Source: JBCCXL01 sp039191605 (lineage in GTDB: Bacteria > Acidobacteriota > Thermoanaerobaculia > Multivoradales > JAHZIX01). From it: DNA of 50,814 nucleotides. The notes beneath the pieces are model-generated. The model was not told the origin of the DNA. It made no database searches and was given only the letters and a program-made list of their open reading frames with translations. The translations under genes were made by a program, and so were the position numbers. Position 1 is the first letter of the stretch, and each line of letters begins with the position of its first letter. Shown one piece after another: positions 35,305 to 44,038 of this stretch. The DNA lies in NCBI GenBank assembly GCA_039191605.1, contig JBCCXL010000031.1, positions 1-50,814 of the forward strand, given 5' to 3'.

Positions 35305-36362
35305 GCGAGGGCGCCGCCACCGGCTTCTTCCTCGCCGCTCCCGCCTGGCTGCTGCTGCTGGTCCTGCTCCCCCTGCTGATCTGGGCGCGGCGGCGGCGGG
35401 CCCTGCCGGCCCTCACCTACAGTCGCCTGCCGACAGGGGCCCGCGGCGGCTGGCCGCTGCACCTCGCCTTCGCCCTGCGGCTCTGCGCCCTCGCCCTGAT
35501 CCTCCTCGCCCTCGCCCGACCCCAGCTGGGAGAAGGCTGGGAGCAGCAGCGGCAGGAGGGCATCGACCTGCAGCTAGTGCTGGACGTTTCCGGCTCTATG
35601 GCGGCGGAGGACTTCCAGCCCCGCAACCGACTCCACGTCGCCCAGCGGGTGGTCAAAGACTTCATCGCGAGGCGCGGTGGCGACCGCATCGGCCTGGTGA
35701 TCTTCGCCGGCGCGGCCCTCACCCGCTCCCCCTTGACCACCGACCACCGCGCCCTGGAGCGCATCGTCGACCGCCTGGAGATCGGCGAGCTGCCGGACGG
35801 CACCGCCCTCGGCGTCGCCCTCGCCACCGCCGTCGCGCGCCTCGAGGACACCTCGATTCCGGCTGCTTCTGAAGGAGACCCAAGAAGCGACCTCGAGGGC
35901 GACGCCGGAGAGCCTCCCACTCGAGTGGTCGTGCTGGTCACCGACGGCGCCAACAATCGCGGAGAGATTGCCCCCTCCACCGCCGCTGCCCTCGCCGAGA
36001 GCCTGGAGATCCGCGTCTATACCGTCGGCGTCGGCACCGACGAGCGGGTGCCTATCACCCGCACCTTCAAAGATCCCGCCACCGGCCGCGAGCGCACCGA
36101 GCGCCGCTACCAGCGGGTGGAGGTGGACGAGGATCTGCTCTCCGCCATCGCCCGCCAAACCGGCGGCCGCTTCTTCCGCGCCACCGACGCCGCAGCCCTA
36201 GAGCGAGTCTTCGACGAGATCGACGATCTAGAAACCCAGGTGATCCTCAGCGAGCGCCGCCTGCGGCGGCGGGAGCTCTACCGCTGGCCCGCCGCCGCCG
36301 CCATCGTCTGCCTGCTGCTGGCTCCCCTGACCGCCGTTCTCGGCTGGGGGGCTGATCCTTGA
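35301..36362 (+). CDS. batA: VWA-domain membrane protein BatA
   Basis: 353 aa. An N-terminal membrane hairpin (LLLVLLPLLIWARRR and LALILLALARPQLG) precedes a von Willebrand A domain with an intact metal site: DVSGSMAAEDF, the Thr in DGTALGVAL and TDGANNRGE. A C-terminal membrane helix (AAAIVCLLLAPLTAVLGW) closes it. This is the BatA arrangement. Its start overlaps the previous stop and its stop overlaps the next gene's TTG, so it sits in a coupled chain. Confidence 0.92.
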   Translation: MSEGAATGFFLAAPAWLLLLVLLPLLIWARRRRALPALTYSRLPTGARGGWPLHLAFALRLCALALILLALARPQLGEGWEQQRQEGIDLQLVLDVSGSMAAEDFQPRNRLHVAQRVVKDFIARRGGDRIGLVIFAGAALTRSPLTTDHRALERIVDRLEIGELPDGTALGVALATAVARLEDTSIPAASEGDPRSDLEGDAGEPPTRVVVLVTDGANNRGEIAPSTAAALAESLEIRVYTVGVGTDERVPITRTFKDPATGRERTERRYQRVEVDEDLLSAIARQTGGRFFRATDAAALERVFDEIDDLETQVILSERRLRRRELYRWPAAAAIVCLLLAPLTAVLGWGADP

Positions 36363-38527
36363 GCTCCCTGTGGATGCTCCTCGTCCTATCCTTCGCCCAG
36401 CCGCTACTGCTGCTCTGGCTGCCGCTGGCACCGGCGGCGACGCTGGCGACAGCGCTGGTGCTGCACCGCAGGGCCAGGGCCAGGGCCGCCTGGGCGCAGC
36501 AGCCGCTGGCCGACGCCCTGGCCGTCGGCGACTCCCCGCCCCCTCTCGGGGCGCGATGGGCGGTGGCGGTGCTCAGCGGAGTGACGATCGCCGCTCTGGT
36601 GCTCGCCCTGGCTGGCCCTAGAACAAGCAGCAGCGTCGCGGATCCAGGAGGGCTCGGCGGTGGCGAGGGAGACCTACCCTCCGTCGACGTGGTCTTCCTG
36701 CTCGACTCTTCCCGCTCCATGGCCGCCCGCGATGTCAGCCCTAGCCGCCTCGACGTCTCCCGCAGCTGGATCGATCTACTGCTGCGGGAACGGCCGGCGG
36801 GGCGCTCCGCCCTGATCCAGGTCGAGGCCGATTCAGTGGTGCTCACTCCACTGACCCGAGATCAGCAGGCGGTACGGCTGATGCTGGAAGGGGTGGCCCC
36901 AGGAACCCTGCCCCGCAGCGGCACCGATCTGGGCCTCGCCCTCACCGCTGCCCGCCGGCTGCTGACGGAAGGGGAGAGCCGCCGCGGCGCGGTGGTGCTG
37001 CTCTCCGACGGCGAAGATCACGGTACCGGCCTCCAAGGCGCCGCCGCGGCCCTCGGCGACGCCGGCATCGCGGTACTGGCGGTGGGCATCGGCACGGAAG
37101 CTGGAGCCCCCGTACCGCTGCGCCGAGCCTTTGCTGGAGAAAGCCCGGCGGGGAGAGCCGGACAAGGCGAATGGCAGCGGGATGCCCGCGGACAGGTGGT
37201 GATCAGCCGCCTCGGTCGCGACTCCCTGCGCTCCGTCGCGGCGGCCAGCGGCGGGCTCTACCTAGAGAGCGGCGGTGCCCGCATCGAGGGTGAGCCCGTC
37301 CTCGCAGCTCTGCGCTCCCTCTCCCAGCGCTCCTCTTCCCGAGACGCCTCGGCGTCCGCCCTCGGCGATTCTGCCGACGCCAGCTGGGGCTCCCCTTCGG
37401 CGGGCTCCGCGGAGGCCTTCCAGTGGCCACTGGCCTTCGCCTTCGGGCTCCTGCTCTGGCGACTGGCAGCGGAGGCGGGCCTCAGCACCCGGTCGCGGCG
37501 ACCCGCCGGCCAGACCCCGGAGCTCGCCGACCAGGGAAGCTCCAGGCACCGAAAGCAGCAAAGCGAAGGACAAAGCGAAGGGCAAAGCGAAGGGCGAAAC
37601 GGAGGGCAAAGCGAAGGGCAAATTGACCAGCCGCACCGGGAACAGCGCCCCCGGGGGGTTCCGGCAGCCCTCGCCCTACTCTGCCTCCTCACCCTCGCTG
37701 CACCGGCCACCGACGCCACCGCCACGGCAGCACCGGATGCTCCACCGTCGGCAGCTGCGACGGGAACAGCGACAGATATTTCGCCGCAGACTGCGCCCCC
37801 ATCTCCTCCGGCAACCCGGGACGACGCCACCCGACTCTTCGGCGCGCTCCCCCCGGACCCCGCCGCGCTGCCGTCCCGCTCGCTCTTCAGACGGCTCATC
37901 GCCAACCCAAGGCAACGCACCCAGCAAGCCCTGGAGCGCTACGACCGCGGGGAGTACGTGGAGGCCGCGGAGGCAGCCCAGCGAGCCTGGATGCTGGATC
38001 CTGAGAATCCCGAGCTGCTCTACAACCTCGGCACTCTGCGCCTCGCCGCCGACGACCCCCAGGCGCTGCAAGATCTTCGCCTCGCGGTGGCCCTAGCGGA
38101 CGCCCAGGAAGGCTCCTCCATGGCCCTGCGGCAGCTGCTTCCGGACGCCCTCTACAACCTCGGCAACGCCATGCTGCGGGAAGGGGATACCGCCGCCGCC
38201 GCCGAGGCCTATCGCGAAGCCCTGCGGCGCCGGCCGGCTCACCAACAGGCCAAGCACAATCTGGAGTGGGCCCTGCGACAGCTGAGCCCGCCTCCCCCAC
38301 CGCCGCCCTCCCCCTCTCCCCCGCCACCACCGCCCCCCTCTCCCTCCTCCGGCTCCGGCGGAGGAGGCGGCCGCACTCTGGATCAAGCCTTTGGAGAGTC
38401 CCGCACGATGCCTCCCCAGCAGAGCGAAAGCCTGCTGCGGGCGGTTCGCACCCTGGAGTTGCGGGAACGCCAGGAGGAGGCTCAGCGGCGCCAGAGCGAA
38501 GCGCCTCAGGAAGGCAAGTCATGGTAG
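36359..38527 (+). CDS. BatB-BatC-like fusion: VWA domain plus TPR repeats
   Basis: 722 aa. Two N-terminal membrane helices, then a VWA domain with metal site DSSRSMAARD (near residue 112) and SDGEDHG. A further helix (AFAFGLLLWRL) is followed by a linker with five QSEG-type units (401-420), a second hydrophobic segment (ALALLCLLTLAAPATDA), and TPR repeats at about 520-640 (GEYVEAAEAAQRAWMLDPENPELLYNLGTL). A polyproline/Gly stretch then ends in a basic tail. In many genomes BatB and BatC are separate genes; here they are one. The start is TTG 36359, overlapping the BatA stop. Confidence 0.85.
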   Translation: MSSLWMLLVLSFAQPLLLLWLPLAPAATLATALVLHRRARARAAWAQQPLADALAVGDSPPPLGARWAVAVLSGVTIAALVLALAGPRTSSSVADPGGLGGGEGDLPSVDVVFLLDSSRSMAARDVSPSRLDVSRSWIDLLLRERPAGRSALIQVEADSVVLTPLTRDQQAVRLMLEGVAPGTLPRSGTDLGLALTAARRLLTEGESRRGAVVLLSDGEDHGTGLQGAAAALGDAGIAVLAVGIGTEAGAPVPLRRAFAGESPAGRAGQGEWQRDARGQVVISRLGRDSLRSVAAASGGLYLESGGARIEGEPVLAALRSLSQRSSSRDASASALGDSADASWGSPSAGSAEAFQWPLAFAFGLLLWRLAAEAGLSTRSRRPAGQTPELADQGSSRHRKQQSEGQSEGQSEGRNGGQSEGQIDQPHREQRPRGVPAALALLCLLTLAAPATDATATAAPDAPPSAAATGTATDISPQTAPPSPPATRDDATRLFGALPPDPAALPSRSLFRRLIANPRQRTQQALERYDRGEYVEAAEAAQRAWMLDPENPELLYNLGTLRLAADDPQALQDLRLAVALADAQEGSSMALRQLLPDALYNLGNAMLREGDTAAAAEAYREALRRRPAHQQAKHNLEWALRQLSPPPPPPPSPSPPPPPPPSPSSGSGGGGGRTLDQAFGESRTMPPQQSESLLRAVRTLELRERQEEAQRRQSEAPQEGKSW
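37559..37618 (+). repeat. 12-bp tandem repeat in the BatB-C linker
   Basis: Five units of CAAAGCGAAGGG, the fourth diverged, encode QSEG QSEG QSEG RNGG QSEG. It marks the fusion linker between the VWA and TPR halves, is probably a slippage-prone spacer, and continues as a partial sixth copy. Confidence 0.75.
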
Positions 38528-40263
38528 TCGGCGCAGCCTCGAGGCGCTCCGACACTCGACTGCTGGGGATCGCTCTCTGCGTCCTCGCTCTGCTCCTGCT
38601 CCCTCGTCTCGGCAGCGCCGCACGGCTCGAGGTCACCCTTGAACCGGCCACCGTGCGCACCGGCGACCCGATGGTTCTCAGCGTCGAGATCTGGGGGGAA
38701 GATCTCGGCTTCTCGGCACCGGAGACCCGCCTTGAGCTCGACAATCTAGAGGCCGTGGCGGGCCCTTCGGTCTCTCGTCGCACCCGCTTCGAGGCGGGCG
38801 TCTCGGTGCGCTCTTTCCTCCTCATCTGGCGCCTCAACGCCGGCGATATCGGCTACGGCAGCGCCACCGCCACGGCTCTCTTCGGGCGACGACGGCTGGA
38901 ATCCCCCCCTCGCCGGGCCCATATCGTCGCCCCCGATCTCGCTCCCCCCACCAGCGCCCGGATCCTCGCTAAGGCCCCGACCCTTCCCGGCGCTCTCCCA
39001 CCGCCGGTACAGCCCCCGCCCCCCCTCACCGCGGTCCCCGGGCCTGCGCCCCCGCAGCGCGGAAACGGGGTAGAGGGATCTGCGAAGGCCCCGACCGATC
39101 GCCCCGGCAGTGACCCTCCCCCCCCCCGAGACGCCGTCCGCCTGGTGGCGGAGGTCCAGCCCCAGCAGGCCTGGGTCGGCGAACCGGTGACCTACACCCT
39201 CTACCTCGACTACCTCACCGACGTGCGCTCGATCCGGCCCACCGCTCTGCCGGCCTTCAGCGGCTTCTGGGTGCGAGACGTCTCCGTCGCTCAGCGTTCA
39301 CCGCGAGCGCTGAGGGGCAGCGGCCGCAGCTACCTACGGCGGGCTCTCCTCGAGCGGGTGCTCTTCCCCCTCGAAGCCGGCATCCTGAACATCGATGCCG
39401 CCGACGCCAGCATGGTGGTGATCCTGCCGGACGGAGGCCAGCCGGTGAACCGCCGCAGCCTCCCCCTCACCGTCGAGGTACGCCCCCTGCCGGAACCGAC
39501 TCCCGAAGGCTTTACCGGTGCCGTCGGACAGCTGCGCCTCGATCTCGAGGTGCAGCCCTCGCAGCTCAGCCTCGGCAGCGCCGACGAGGTGGTGGCGACC
39601 CTCCGGGGACGCGGCTATCTCGAGACCGTGGTGGACCCCCAATTCGCCGCGCCCTCCCAGGGTGCTCTCCACCTCGTCGAGCGACGGGCTCCGGCGGCGG
39701 TGGCGAAGCGCGCTGACGAAGCGGCCCGCAGCGAGCGGAGCTGGCGGTGGACCCTGATTCCCGAGCGCCCCGGGAAACTCACCCTCCCGGAGCTCAGCAT
39801 CCCGTACTTCGACCCCGAAAACGGACGCTACCGCCTCGCCCGCGCCCAGCTTCCCCCGCTGAGCGTCGACGACTCGAGGCCATCGGCGGGCGAGACTCCC
39901 TCGTCCTCCACCGACCGCCCCAGGGTCGAGAACTTCGGCGCCCTCGGCGGCGCCGCGTCATCGCAGCGAAACGCTCCCCCCGCTGACAAGAGGCTGGACC
40001 GTGACAGGCTAAGAAGTGACGGGCTAGACAGAGGAGGGGTAGAGAGCGAAGAGCTAGAGAGGGGCACACCCGGTGAGGCAGGTCGAAGCACCGGCTCCCA
40101 GCGCCAAGGAGCGGGATGCTGGAGCTACGGCAACAGCATCCTCCTCCTCTTCGTCGCGCTGCTCATCCTGCTGGAGCTCACCATCGGCAAGGGCCGGCGG
40201 CGGAAAAGCAGAAACGGGAAGCCGTCGGGCGGCGAGCCCCCCTCAACTGAGGCTGGCCCTTAG
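38521..40263 (+). CDS. batD: BatD-like (oxygen tolerance) membrane protein
   Basis: 580 aa from ATG 38521, with AGGAAGG six bases upstream and a seven-base overlap with the previous gene. A signal peptide (LGIALCVLALLLLPRLGSAA) is followed by repeated strand-rich domains (LEVTLEPATVRTGDPMVLSVEI; VAEVQPQQAWVGEPVTYTLYLDY; LRLDLEVQPSQLSLGSADEV), a Pro-rich linker near 150-195, and a C-terminal membrane helix (ILLLFVALLILLELTI) with a short basic tail. This is the BatD plan. It is the last gene of the operon; no terminator is obvious in the 43-base convergent gap to purA. Confidence 0.85.
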   Translation: MVVGAASRRSDTRLLGIALCVLALLLLPRLGSAARLEVTLEPATVRTGDPMVLSVEIWGEDLGFSAPETRLELDNLEAVAGPSVSRRTRFEAGVSVRSFLLIWRLNAGDIGYGSATATALFGRRRLESPPRRAHIVAPDLAPPTSARILAKAPTLPGALPPPVQPPPPLTAVPGPAPPQRGNGVEGSAKAPTDRPGSDPPPPRDAVRLVAEVQPQQAWVGEPVTYTLYLDYLTDVRSIRPTALPAFSGFWVRDVSVAQRSPRALRGSGRSYLRRALLERVLFPLEAGILNIDAADASMVVILPDGGQPVNRRSLPLTVEVRPLPEPTPEGFTGAVGQLRLDLEVQPSQLSLGSADEVVATLRGRGYLETVVDPQFAAPSQGALHLVERRAPAAVAKRADEAARSERSWRWTLIPERPGKLTLPELSIPYFDPENGRYRLARAQLPPLSVDDSRPSAGETPSSSTDRPRVENFGALGGAASSQRNAPPADKRLDRDRLRSDGLDRGGVESEELERGTPGEAGRSTGSQRQGAGCWSYGNSILLLFVALLILLELTIGKGRRRKSRNGKPSGGEPPSTEAGP

Positions 40264-40306
40264 GCCGGCAAGGAACCAGGCTGCCGCCAGCAAAGTAAGC
40301 CGGAAA

Positions 40307-41635
40307 TTAAGCCGCAGGCACCGTCGGCAGCTGGCCGCCCATCAGCTCGCGGAGGATCGGCAGATCCCGGACGATGGTCTCTTCCCGGCGCGGCCCGGTG
40401 GACACCATAGCGATGGGTGTCGACAGCTCCTGCTCCAGGAAGTCGATGTAGTCCCGCGCCGGCGCCGGCAGATCCTCGTAGGTGAGGATGCCGCTGGTGT
40501 CCTGCTGCCAGCCCTTGAAGATGCGGTACTCCGGCTGGAAGCCCTCTCCGGCTTCGAAGACGGTTCCGTACTCCCGATACAGCGTTCCCCGCAGCCGATA
40601 GCCAACGCACACCGGAATCTCCGGCAGCTGATCCAGCACGTCCAGCTTGGTCAGGGCGATGGCGTCGATGCCGTTGACCCGACGGGCGTAGCGGCAGGCC
40701 ACCAAATCGAGCCAGCCACAGCGCCGGGGTCGACCGGTGGTGGTGCCGAATTCGTTGCCCCGCTCCCGCAGGAAAGCCTCCGTCTCGCCGGAGATCTCGG
40801 TGGCGAAGGGGCCGCTACCCACCCGCGTGGTGTAAGCCTTCAACACTCCCATAGCGCCGTCCAGGGCCGTCGGCGGCACGCCGCTACCGATGGCCGCTCC
40901 GCCGGCGGTGGAATTCGAGCTAGTGACATAGGGGTAGGTGCCGTGGTCGACGTCCAGCAGGGTGCCCTGGGCGCCTTCGAAGAGCACGCTCTTGCCCTCA
41001 TCCAGCCATTGGTTGAGCCGCAGCTCCGTATCCTGAACGTAGGGCCGCAGCTCCTGCCACCAGGAGCGACACAGGTCGGCGACCCGATTCGGGCCTTCCG
41101 GCCCCTCATGGCCGAGGCTGCGCAGCTCCGCGTCCGCCCGTCCCAGCAGGAAGCGCAGCCGCTCCTCCAGATGGGGCGCACCGAGATCGTAAATCCGCAG
41201 CCCCACCCGCGAGACCTTGGCCTCGTAGGTCGGGCCGATGCCGCGGCTGGTGGTGCCGATCTTGGCGTCGCCGCGGGCGCTCTCCCGCGCCTGGTCCAGG
41301 GCTACCGCCGACGGCAGCACGACATGGGCGCGATTGGAAATCAACAGGCGGCCCTCGGCGGAGACGCCGGAAGACTCCAGCTGCCGCAGCTCGCGGAAGA
41401 AGGCGTCGGGGTCGATCACCATGCCGTTGCCGAGCACGCATTGCACCCCCGGCCGCAGGATGCCCGAAGGGATCAGGTGGAGGGAGAAGTGCTCATCCCC
41501 AAAACGCACCGTATGGCCAGCGTTGTGGCCCCCCTGGTACCGGGCGACGACGTCGAAGGCCGGGCCGACCAGATCCACCACCTTCCCCTTCCCCTCGTCT
41601 CCCCACTGCATGCCGATGATGACGACGTTAGCCAT
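40307..41635 (-). CDS. purA: Adenylosuccinate synthetase
   Basis: Joins IMP and aspartate with GTP in AMP synthesis. From ATG 41635 it is 442 aa, normal for the family. Signatures: VVIIGMQWGDEGKGK, YQGGHNAGHT, GTTSRGIGPTYEAKVSR, EGAQGTLLDVDHGTYPYVTSS, and the Arg-loop TTTGRPRRCGWLD. Stands alone, convergent with the Bat operon and divergent from the hemX-like gene. A GGGGAG site lies about 11 bases upstream. Confidence 0.97.
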   Translation of the reverse strand: MANVVIIGMQWGDEGKGKVVDLVGPAFDVVARYQGGHNAGHTVRFGDEHFSLHLIPSGILRPGVQCVLGNGMVIDPDAFFRELRQLESSGVSAEGRLLISNRAHVVLPSAVALDQARESARGDAKIGTTSRGIGPTYEAKVSRVGLRIYDLGAPHLEERLRFLLGRADAELRSLGHEGPEGPNRVADLCRSWWQELRPYVQDTELRLNQWLDEGKSVLFEGAQGTLLDVDHGTYPYVTSSNSTAGGAAIGSGVPPTALDGAMGVLKAYTTRVGSGPFATEISGETEAFLRERGNEFGTTTGRPRRCGWLDLVACRYARRVNGIDAIALTKLDVLDQLPEIPVCVGYRLRGTLYREYGTVFEAGEGFQPEYRIFKGWQQDTSGILTYEDLPAPARDYIDFLEQELSTPIAMVSTGPRREETIVRDLPILRELMGGQLPTVPAA

Positions 41636-41831
41636 GATGCTCGAGACTCTCCCCTGGTGAGCGCGGAGCAGGTCTCCGCGGAAGGGCGAAATGGCGGCCA
41701 TCGGGAGGCCGATAGGACCAGCAAAACCAGCGTGAGACCGTACCAGACCCCCGCCCCCCGAACAAGGTCGGTTCGCGCCCGTCTGCAAGCCTAGATCCTG
41801 AGACAAGCTTGACGGCAATGGCGCGAGCCAA

Positions 41832-41850
41832 TGCTACTATTCTAGCCGTG
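41832..41850 (+). promoter_or_regulatory. Extended -10 promoter giving a leaderless hemX-like transcript
   Basis: TGC-TACTAT (41832-41840) is an extended -10 motif; no strong -35 is needed. The predicted start of transcription falls at about 41847, immediately before GTG 41848. Upstream in-frame starts (TTG 41809, ATG 41818) would lie within or before the promoter, so GTG is favoured as a leaderless start. Confidence 0.5.
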
Positions 41851-42666
41851 AATAGCCTCACGAGCGCCGCACCGGTGCTCCTCCCCCTCGCCTATCTGCT
41901 GCTCGTCCTCACCTACGGGCTTCTCTTCTTTCGTGGCGAGGGCGGTGCATCCCGCATCGCCCGGCCGCTGCTGTGGGGCACCATCCTGCTGCACCTCGCC
42001 TACCTCGCGGCGATCACCGTGCGGTGGGAGCAATTCCCCGGCGCCAACGTGCCCCAGGCCCTCTCCGTCGTCGCCCTGGCGGTGAGTATCGTCTATGCCC
42101 TGGTGGAAGCGATCAGCGGGGAGCGCCGCACCGGCGCCTGGCTGATGCTGCTGGCTTTTCTCTTCCAGCTTTCCTCTTCCCTGGCGACCGGCCCCCAACC
42201 GCGGCCGGTGGAAGTCTTCCAGCACCCCCTCTTCGCCCTCCACATCTTCATGGCCCTGCTGGGCTACGCCGCCTTCGTGGTCGCCGGCGGCTACGGCTTC
42301 CTCTTCCTCGAGCTCTATCGCGAGCTCAAGAGAGGTCGTTTCCGCCTCTTCTTCGGCCGCCTCCCCTCCTTGGAGGTGCTCGACCGACTGATGAGCGGCG
42401 CTCTGCTGGTGGGCTTCGTCGCCCTCAGCAGCGCCATCGCCGCGGGCCTCGCCTGGGGGCTGGAGCTGGACACCACCCGCTGGCTTTCGGATACCAGCGT
42501 GTGGGTCACCCTGGGAACCTGGGTTCTCTACGCCACCACTCTGATCCTGCGGCGGCTGGGGAAGTGGCAGGGCCGCCACACCGCCGTCGCCTGCCTGGTG
42601 GGGCTGGGCACCATCGTCCTCTCCCTCATGGCCTACAATTTCCTCTTCCCCACCTTCCATGGTTAG
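41848..42666 (+). CDS. HemX/CcsA-like cytochrome c biogenesis membrane protein
   Basis: 272 aa from GTG 41848, with about eight membrane helices (VLLPLAYLLLVLTYGLLFF, LLWGTILLHLAYLAAI, LHIFMALLGYAAFVVAGGYGFLFLELY and later). Conserved-looking histidines occur in QHPLFALHIFM. The canonical Trp-rich WWD haem motif of CcsA is not clear (AAGLAWGLELD). In many bacteria this family (HemX) precedes hemA and modulates glutamyl-tRNA reductase levels; the same order is seen here. It overlaps hemA by eight bases. Start evidence is given with the promoter. Confidence 0.8.
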   Translation: MNSLTSAAPVLLPLAYLLLVLTYGLLFFRGEGGASRIARPLLWGTILLHLAYLAAITVRWEQFPGANVPQALSVVALAVSIVYALVEAISGERRTGAWLMLLAFLFQLSSSLATGPQPRPVEVFQHPLFALHIFMALLGYAAFVVAGGYGFLFLELYRELKRGRFRLFFGRLPSLEVLDRLMSGALLVGFVALSSAIAAGLAWGLELDTTRWLSDTSVWVTLGTWVLYATTLILRRLGKWQGRHTAVACLVGLGTIVLSLMAYNFLFPTFHG

Positions 42667-44038
42667 GCCTCCCCAAATCTCTGCGATGCCCGAAGAGACG
42701 CTCATCACCGATTCCCTCCACATCCCGGACGGGCAGGTTCCACAGCTGGTGCTGGTAGGCACCGATTACCGGCGGGCCGACGTGCAGCAGCGGGAACGGG
42801 TGAGCTTCGATGCGGAGGAGGGCGAAGAGGTGCTGATCAACCTCTTGGCGCGGCCGGAGGTCTCGGAAGCCTATCTGCTGTCCACCTGCAATCGCACCGA
42901 GGTGTACCTGGTGCCGCGGGAAGGACACGACGCCTACGCCTGCGCCCGGGATCTCATCTTCCAGCCCCGGGAGCCAGCCCTGGTGAACGAGGGACGCCTT
43001 TATATCAAGCGCCATCGGGAAGCCGTCGAGCATCTTCTGGGGGTCGCCTGCGGCCTTGAGTCCATGGTGTTGGGGGAGCCCGAGATCCTCGGTCAGGTCA
43101 AGCAGGCCGGGCAGCTCGCCGCCGCCACCGGAGCCGCCGGCGAGGTGCTCCAGCGACTGCTTCGAGGCGCCACCTCCTCCGGCCGCCGGGCGCGGTCCCA
43201 GACTTCTATCTCGGTGGGGGCCGTGTCCTTCGGCTACGCCGCCCTGGACCTCGCCCGCTCCATCTACTCCAGCCTCGAAACTCGGCGGGTGCTGCTGGTG
43301 GGCGCCGGCGAGATGGCCCATCAGGTGGCGCGCAATCTCCGCGATCAGGGGGTGACGGACTTCGTCTTTACCAACCGTGGTCAGGAGCGGGCGGATCGCT
43401 TCCAGGAGGCCTTCCCCCAGGCCCAGCGAAGGCCCTTCTCGGAATGCCAGGAGGCCCTCGAGGAGGCCGACTTGACGGTAGTATCCACCGCCGCGGACCG
43501 CCCGGTGCTGTCCCAAGCGGACGTCGAGGCCGCCGCCCGTCGCCGCGCCGATCCGCTGCTGCTGGTGGACCTCAGCCTGCCGCGCAATATCGATCCGGCA
43601 GCGGCGAAGGTCGACAACGTCTTCCTCTACGATCTCGACTCCCTGGACACGCTGATCCAGCGCAACCTGCGCCGCCGCCGCGAGGAGGTCCCTCAGGTAG
43701 AGGAGATCATTCACCGCGAGACGGACCAATTCTTCTCCTGGCTGCAGGGCCTCGAGGCGGAACCGGTCATCGCTCGGCTGCAGCAGCAGGCCGAGGGGCT
43801 GCGCCGCGAAGTGGTGGAGCGAGCCCGCGGGCGCTTCCCCGAGAGCACCCACGAAGATCTGGACCGGCTGACCCGCGCCCTGGTGCGCAAGTTGCTCCAT
43901 CACCCCAGCGCTGGCCTGCGCCGCGATCAGACCACCCCCAGTCAGCTGGAGCTCGTCCGTGAGCTCTTCCAGCTCAACGACGGCTATTCTCCAATGGAAG
44001 AACCGGTAGAGAATCCCGGCGGCGAGGGAGATTCGTGA
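42659..44038 (+). CDS. hemA: Glutamyl-tRNA reductase
   Basis: First committed step of C5 tetrapyrrole synthesis: reduces glutamyl-tRNA with NADPH to glutamate-1-semialdehyde. 459 aa. The catalytic cysteine is Cys77 in LLSTCNRTE; GLESMVLGEPEILGQVKQA and the NADPH motif VLLVGAGEMAHQVARNL follow, then the dimerisation helix. ATG 42659 overlaps the previous stop; ATG 42686 is an alternative. Second gene of the hemX-A-C-D operon; its product is the substrate of hemL, 35 kb away in this window. Confidence 0.96.
   Translation: MVRPPQISAMPEETLITDSLHIPDGQVPQLVLVGTDYRRADVQQRERVSFDAEEGEEVLINLLARPEVSEAYLLSTCNRTEVYLVPREGHDAYACARDLIFQPREPALVNEGRLYIKRHREAVEHLLGVACGLESMVLGEPEILGQVKQAGQLAAATGAAGEVLQRLLRGATSSGRRARSQTSISVGAVSFGYAALDLARSIYSSLETRRVLLVGAGEMAHQVARNLRDQGVTDFVFTNRGQERADRFQEAFPQAQRRPFSECQEALEEADLTVVSTAADRPVLSQADVEAAARRRADPLLLVDLSLPRNIDPAAAKVDNVFLYDLDSLDTLIQRNLRRRREEVPQVEEIIHRETDQFFSWLQGLEAEPVIARLQQQAEGLRREVVERARGRFPESTHEDLDRLTRALVRKLLHHPSAGLRRDQTTPSQLELVRELFQLNDGYSPMEEPVENPGGEGDS

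Noticed and set aside
36359..38527. BatB-BatC fusion as a frameshift artefact.
   Set aside because: The frame is continuous through a repeat linker with consistent codon use; kept as real, with resequencing suggested.
41809..41847. TTG 41809 or ATG 41818 as start of the hemX-like gene.
   Set aside because: They lie upstream of or within the extended -10 element; extra residues are not membrane-like.
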